DNA of 7,038 nt from Microbacteriaceae bacterium (lineage in GTDB: Bacteria > Actinomycetota > Actinomycetes > Actinomycetales > Microbacteriaceae): the NCBI GenBank assembly GCA_947455385.1, contig CANGNR010000062.1, positions 1-7,038 on the forward strand. The letters run 5' to 3'. Positions 4,265 through 7,038 of this stretch are shown piece by piece. The stretch's first letter is position 1; each line of letters starts with the position of its first letter. Both the position numbers and the translations under genes were made by a program. The notes beneath the pieces are model-generated. The model had not been told where the DNA came from. It searched no databases and worked only from the letters and a program-made list of their open reading frames with translations.

Positions 4265-5095
4265 TTAGTTGCCGGCAGCAATCTCGCGAGCTCGAGCTAG
4301 CGCCGACTCGACGGCAGCAACGAAAGTCTCATCAAGGCCGCCCGCCTCAAACCTGGCAATCGCCTGCATCGTCGTGCCATTCGGGCTCGTGACCCCGCGA
4401 CGCAACTCGCTGGGCTCGGCGTTCGATTCACTCATCAACAGCGATGCGCCCAAGAAGGTCTGCTTCACTAGGCGAGCTGCATCCTCGCTAGAAAACCCGA
4501 GGTGCTCGGCGGCGGCAATCAGCTTCTCGGCGAACAGGTAAACATAGGCAGGCCCAGAGCCAGAGACCGTGCTGAGCGCGTCGATCATCGACTCTTCAAC
4601 AACCAGGATGTCACCGACCGCGAGAAACATCTCGCTCGCGGCGTGAAACTGAGAGTCGGAGACCGAGCTGCCGCGAACGATGCCGGTCATACCCTCACCG
4701 ATGCTCGAAGGGGTGTTCGGCATCGTTCGCACCACGGCAGTGCCGGCGGGCAGGGCCGCTTCCATGCTGGCGATGGTAATGCCCGCCGCAACGCTCACAA
4801 CTAGAGCGCCTGGCTTGAGCACCGACGCGATTTCGCCCAAAACCTCGACCACGTAGGCGGGCTTGACCGCCACCATGATCACATCGGCGTTCTCGGCGAC
4901 CAGCGAGTTGGCGCTTGCCGAATCCTCCTTGGCAACCGCGGCCCATCCGTGATTTTCGGCAACGCGAGCAGCGCTAGCCGAGGTGTTGGTTGACACAGCG
5001 ATGTTCGCGGAATCGAACTGCGAGTCGGCTAACTGAGTGGCGATGGCGAGGCCCATCGAGCCTCCGCCAAGAACTGCAAGGCGCTTGTCGGTCAT
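4265..5095 (-). CDS. proC: Pyrroline-5-carboxylate reductase
   Basis: This 276-aa cytoplasmic enzyme catalyses the last step of proline synthesis, NAD(P)H-dependent reduction of 1-pyrroline-5-carboxylate to L-proline. An N-terminal Rossmann domain starts with L-G10-G-G-S-M-G15, followed by the V-K-P motif (77-79) and M-P-N-T-P (125-129) near the cofactor. The all-helical C-terminal dimerisation domain carries S-G-S-G-P-A-Y (178-184) and the substrate-binding L-R-R-G-V-T-S-P-N-G-T-T (231-242). Length is normal and all key motifs are intact. The ATG at 5095 sits 6 nt after a TAGACT -10, so the mRNA is probably leaderless. It is divergent from radA with 63 bp between them and convergent with arsC. 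The adjacent proC and bS22 in mycobacteria (Rv0500/Rv0500B, from memory) suggest that the SOUL-aquaporin-arsC block was inserted here. Confidence 0.97.
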   Translation of the reverse strand: MTDKRLAVLGGGSMGLAIATQLADSQFDSANIAVSTNTSASAARVAENHGWAAVAKEDSASANSLVAENADVIMVAVKPAYVVEVLGEIASVLKPGALVVSVAAGITIASMEAALPAGTAVVRTMPNTPSSIGEGMTGIVRGSSVSDSQFHAASEMFLAVGDILVVEESMIDALSTVSGSGPAYVYLFAEKLIAAAEHLGFSSEDAARLVKQTFLGASLLMSESNAEPSELRRGVTSPNGTTMQAIARFEAGGLDETFVAAVESALARAREIAAGN

Positions 5096-5101
5096 GCCTC
5101 A

Positions 5102-5107
5102 AGTCTA
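5102..5107 (-). promoter_or_regulatory. -10 element (TAGACT) for leaderless proC mRNA
   Basis: On the minus strand TAGACT is followed by six bases (TGAGGC) and the ATG at 5095. No -35 is obvious. The hexamer and spacing match those of the SOUL gene closely. Confidence 0.6.
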
Positions 5108-5123
5108 GGTCGGTGGCGCGTTG

Positions 5124-5129
5124 TAGTTT
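5124..5129 (+). promoter_or_regulatory. Candidate -10 (TAGTTT) for radA
   Basis: TAGTTT lies in the proC-radA gap and would start a leader of roughly 20-25 nt that includes the AGGA ribosome binding site (5150-5153), 5 nt before the radA ATG. No -35 was recognised, so this is a weak call. Unlike most genes here, radA has a normal Shine-Dalgarno leader. Confidence 0.35.
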
Positions 5130-5158
5130 TGACCTAGAAACATCGAGACAGGAATCCC

Positions 5159-6499
5159 ATGGCCGGCGCGCGAGCAAAAACCGAATACGTCTGCACCGAC
5201 TGCGGCTGGTCCACCTCTAAGTGGATGGGCAAGTGCCAGCAGTGTGACGCCTGGGATTCGCTGCAAGAGTCGGTCGCCGGTGGCGGCCGCGGGCTCGGCT
5301 CGGCAAAGGCCGTGCGCGCAATTTCTATCGTCGAATCGAGCCTCGCCCGCCCGATCACAGATATCTCAACAACGAGCGTCTCCTCGACGCCATCGGGCGT
5401 CGGCGAGTTCGACAGGGTGCTCGGCGGCGGCTTGGTGCCCGGCGCCGTTGTGCTACTTTCGGGCGAGCCCGGCGTTGGCAAGAGCACGCTTCTGCTTGAG
5501 GTTGCCGCCAAGGTTGCCAACGGCGGAAAGCGGGTGCTTTACGTTAGCGGCGAAGAGTCGGTTGGGCAGATCAAGCTGCGGGCCGAGCGCACCGGTGCCG
5601 TCGTCGCCAACCTTTATTTGGCGGCCGAGACCGACCTGGCCACCGTGCTGGGCCAGATCGAATCGGTGAAGCCAGACCTCGTGCTCGTCGACTCGGTGCA
5701 AACCATCGCGGCAGCCGAACTCGACGGAGCCGCCGGCATGCCGGCGCAGATTCGCGAGGTGGCGGCAAACCTGATCCGTGTTGCCAAGGAGCGCGACCTG
5801 CCAGTGATCTTGGTTGGGCACGTCACCAAAGATGGCTCAATCGCCGGCCCTCGCGTGCTCGAACACCTCGTCGACGTGGTCTGCCACTTCGAGGGTGACC
5901 GCCAAACTTCGCTGCGCTTCTTGCGCACCATGAAGAACCGCTTTGGGCCAACCGACGAGGTCGGCTGCTTCGAGATGACCGGCGACGGAATCGCCGGGGT
6001 GCCCGACCCCAGCGGGCTGTTCTTGAGCAGGCCGGATGCTCCCGTTTCTGGCACATGCGTGACCGTGGCGGTCGAGGGCCGACGCGCGCTCATCGCCGAG
6101 GTTCAGGCGCTCGTGGTCAAGTCGTCATCTCCGCAGCCTCGCCGAGTGACCAACGGCGTCGATTCTTCGCGCGTGGCCATGTTGCTCGCGGTACTCGAGC
6201 GGCGGGCCGGCATCCGTGTTGGCGAACTCGACGTCTACGTTTCGACAGTGGGTGGCGTGCGCCTGATTGAGCCGGCCGCCGATCTCGCCATCGCCCTGGC
6301 AATCGCATCGGCCGTGCAAGATAAGCCAATCGCGCACAACCTGGTTGCCTACGGCGAAATCAGTTTGGCCGGCGAGATCCGCCGGGTCAGCAACGCCAAC
6401 ATCCGCAAAAACGAGGCGGCCCGGCTCGGCTTTGTGCGATCGGTTGACTCGGATGCGGGGCAGCTCAAGGCAGCCCTAGCTCTCGGCCTAAACTGGTAG
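5159..6499 (+). CDS. radA: DNA repair protein RadA (Sms), branch-migration ATPase
   Basis: This 446-aa protein has the full RadA layout. An N-terminal C4 zinc finger, C12-x2-C15 and C26-x2-C29, is within the typical Y-V-C-x-x-C-G and K-W-x-G-K-C-x-x-C setting. A RecA-like ATPase core follows, with Walker A G102-E-P-G-V-G-K-S-T110, Walker B L-V-L-V-D178, the H221-V-T-K-D-G segment, and the RadA-specific K259-N-R-F-G263 motif. A Lon-protease-like C-terminal domain (about 280-446) contains G-G-V-R-L-x-E-P-A-A-D-L. RadA drives branch migration of recombination intermediates together with RecA, in the cytoplasm at DNA. The ATG at 5159 has an AGGA site and is directly followed by the zinc finger, so it is secure. 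The stop codon abuts the start of the next small gene. Length and motifs are entirely normal. Confidence 0.98.
   Translation: MAGARAKTEYVCTDCGWSTSKWMGKCQQCDAWDSLQESVAGGGRGLGSAKAVRAISIVESSLARPITDISTTSVSSTPSGVGEFDRVLGGGLVPGAVVLLSGEPGVGKSTLLLEVAAKVANGGKRVLYVSGEESVGQIKLRAERTGAVVANLYLAAETDLATVLGQIESVKPDLVLVDSVQTIAAAELDGAAGMPAQIREVAANLIRVAKERDLPVILVGHVTKDGSIAGPRVLEHLVDVVCHFEGDRQTSLRFLRTMKNRFGPTDEVGCFEMTGDGIAGVPDPSGLFLSRPDAPVSGTCVTVAVEGRRALIAEVQALVVKSSSPQPRRVTNGVDSSRVAMLLAVLERRAGIRVGELDVYVSTVGGVRLIEPAADLAIALAIASAVQDKPIAHNLVAYGEISLAGEIRRVSNANIRKNEAARLGFVRSVDSDAGQLKAALALGLNW
6489..6494 (+). promoter_or_regulatory. Possible -10 (TAAACT) inside the radA 3' end
   Basis: TAAACT, the same hexamer as before the HAD gene, lies 5 nt before the TTG at 6500. 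It could give a leaderless transcript of the small downstream gene, but the spacing is one base short of the others and it is also coding sequence of radA. Confidence 0.25.
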
Positions 6500-6766
6500 T
6501 TGCCGTTGGCCGCGTATACGACCCGATGGTTCGCCAAGCTCGCCGATAACGGCTCGCTGCTCGCCGCCTACAAGACTCGGTGGGATGGCGACATCATGAA
6601 AAGCGAGCGCTACTGGGACTCGCTTCAGAAGCGATGGCTGCCAACCAGCGACGTCACCTTTTCGTTGCTGGTCTGGAACAACGACGTAGAAGAGGTGGAT
6701 TTCGCGGCAATAGAGAATCAGTTGCCCGAAGAAGCAAAGCCCAAGGATCCTTGGGCGAACTACTGA
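6500..6766 (+). CDS. Unknown 88-aa Trp-rich protein coupled to radA
   Basis: I do not recognise this protein. It starts with TTG directly after the radA stop (TAG-TTG), with no ribosome binding site, so it relies on reinitiation after radA or on an internal leaderless promoter. Six of 88 residues are Trp (10, 28, 39, 46, 59, 85), several in basic-aromatic contexts (T-R-W, T-R-W, R-Y-W, K-R-W). Residues 3-10 (LAAYTTRW) are repeated at 21-28 (LAAYKTRW). A hydrophobic strand T-F-S-L-L-V-W (53-59) precedes an acidic C-terminal third ending in K-P-K-D-P-W-A-N-Y. No signal peptide or membrane helix is seen. Codon use resembles radA, and the repeat differs mainly at silent positions, which supports real coding. 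The convergent gene at 6776 leaves only 9 bp. Confidence 0.72.
   Translation: MPLAAYTTRWFAKLADNGSLLAAYKTRWDGDIMKSERYWDSLQKRWLPTSDVTFSLLVWNNDVEEVDFAAIENQLPEEAKPKDPWANY
6509..6583 (+). repeat. Two imperfect 21-bp direct repeats inside the 88-aa gene
   Basis: The stretches 6509-6529 and 6563-6583 match at 16 of 21 bases and encode A-A-Y-T-T-R-W and A-A-Y-K-T-R-W. Four of the five differences are silent. The offset is 54 nt (18 codons). Confidence 0.7.
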
Positions 6767-6775
6767 GCCGATGCC

Positions 6776-7038
6776 CTAGTTCAGAATGAACTGCACGTCG
6801 TTCGAGATAACCCCGTTGACCTCGGCCTTGACGTGATAGCTAGCTCCACCCGCGATGGCCTGGGTCTGGTTGGCGCCACAGCCGCTGTCGCTCGAACGCA
6901 CACGAACCCAGGGCGATGGGTTGCTCTTCAGAGCCACACTTGGGTCAAGTTTGAAGATGGCGTCGGTGTCTTTGCTTCGGTCACATTGCTTAGATGTCCA
7001 GATTGTCTCGGCCCCGCTGGTGATTGTGAAGAACTGCA
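6776..7038 (-). CDS. C-terminal part of a probably exported actinobacterial protein of unknown function
   Basis: The frame is open from the right window edge down to a TAG stop at 6776-6778, giving 87 codons without any start, so the N-terminus lies outside. The visible part begins Q-F-F-T-I-T-S-G-A-E-T-I-W-T-S-K-Q-C, continues with P-W-V-R-V-R-S-S-D-S-G-C, and ends A-G-G-A-S-Y-H-V-K-A, then V-I-S-N-D-V-Q-F-I-L-N. It is rich in Ser, Thr and predicted strands and has two cysteines that could pair, fitting an extracytoplasmic beta domain. From memory it resembles hypothetical envelope proteins of Micrococcales that end in AGGASYHL...QFILN and carry an N-terminal signal or membrane anchor; I could not check this. 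Function is unknown. It is convergent with the small gene behind radA. Confidence 0.8.
   Translation of the reverse strand, partial: QFFTITSGAETIWTSKQCDRSKDTDAIFKLDPSVALKSNPSPWVRVRSSDSGCGANQTQAIAGGASYHVKAEVNGVISNDVQFILN
6778..6792. terminator. Weak hairpin at the convergent ends near 6776
   Basis: AGTTCA (6778-6783) pairs with TGAACT (6787-6792) around a 3-nt loop, just past the stop of the plus-strand gene and inside the last codons of the minus-strand gene. There is no T-tract and the stem is short, so terminator function is uncertain. Confidence 0.25.

Noticed and set aside
5614..6093. Minus-strand open frame of 159 codons within radA
   Set aside because: Antisense to the RadA ATPase core, which is fully conserved; the frame is a by-product of GC-rich codon use.

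Overview
The window looks like a chromosomal stretch of an actinobacterium, most probably a Microbacteriaceae-type Micrococcales member. The reasons are the moderately high G+C with G/C-ending codons, GTG and TTG starts, many genes with a TANNNT -10 element only 6-7 nt before the start codon (leaderless transcription), a 32-codon bS22 gene, a mycobacterial-like set of neighbours (proC, bS22, SerB1-like HAD, glutaredoxin-like), and an Ig-like domain with the G-T-W-T-G pattern common in this group. I see no insertion sequence, tRNA, rRNA, CRISPR array or phage gene. Genus-level placement is inference.

Layout: 1-404 (minus) carries the start of a truncated MazE/AbrB-like gene and, upstream of it, a small CxxC glutaredoxin-family protein. 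438-1163 (plus) is a HAD-IB phosphatase, divergent from the glutaredoxin gene across only 33 bp. 1199-2257 (minus) is an exported Ig-like plus DsbA-like thioredoxin protein. 2349-2447 (minus) is the tiny ribosomal protein bS22, with a strong hairpin terminator separating it from the DsbA-like gene. 2581-3102 and 3099-3746 (plus) are a SOUL heme-binding protein and an aquaporin-family channel that overlap by 4 nt. 3807-4211 (plus) is an LMW-PTP-fold arsenate reductase, ending at a 17-bp stem terminator shared with proC. 4265-5095 (minus) is proC, divergent from radA (5159-6499, plus). An 88-aa Trp-rich protein of unknown function follows (6500-6766), then the C-terminal end of a minus-strand, probably exported protein that runs off the right edge (6776-7038). 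No gap between genes exceeds 300 bases.

Functional links: proC, radA and bS22 are housekeeping genes. The most suggestive accessory group is SOUL - aquaporin - ArsC. An aquaporin-family channel next to an arsenate reductase resembles aquaporin-containing ars operons, where ArsC makes arsenite and the channel lets it out. This channel has NPL instead of the first NPA and lacks the conserved Arg after the second NPA, which would fit an altered pore. No arsR, arsB or acr3 is visible here, so an arsenic role is an inference. The rest of the window is largely ordinary core genome.
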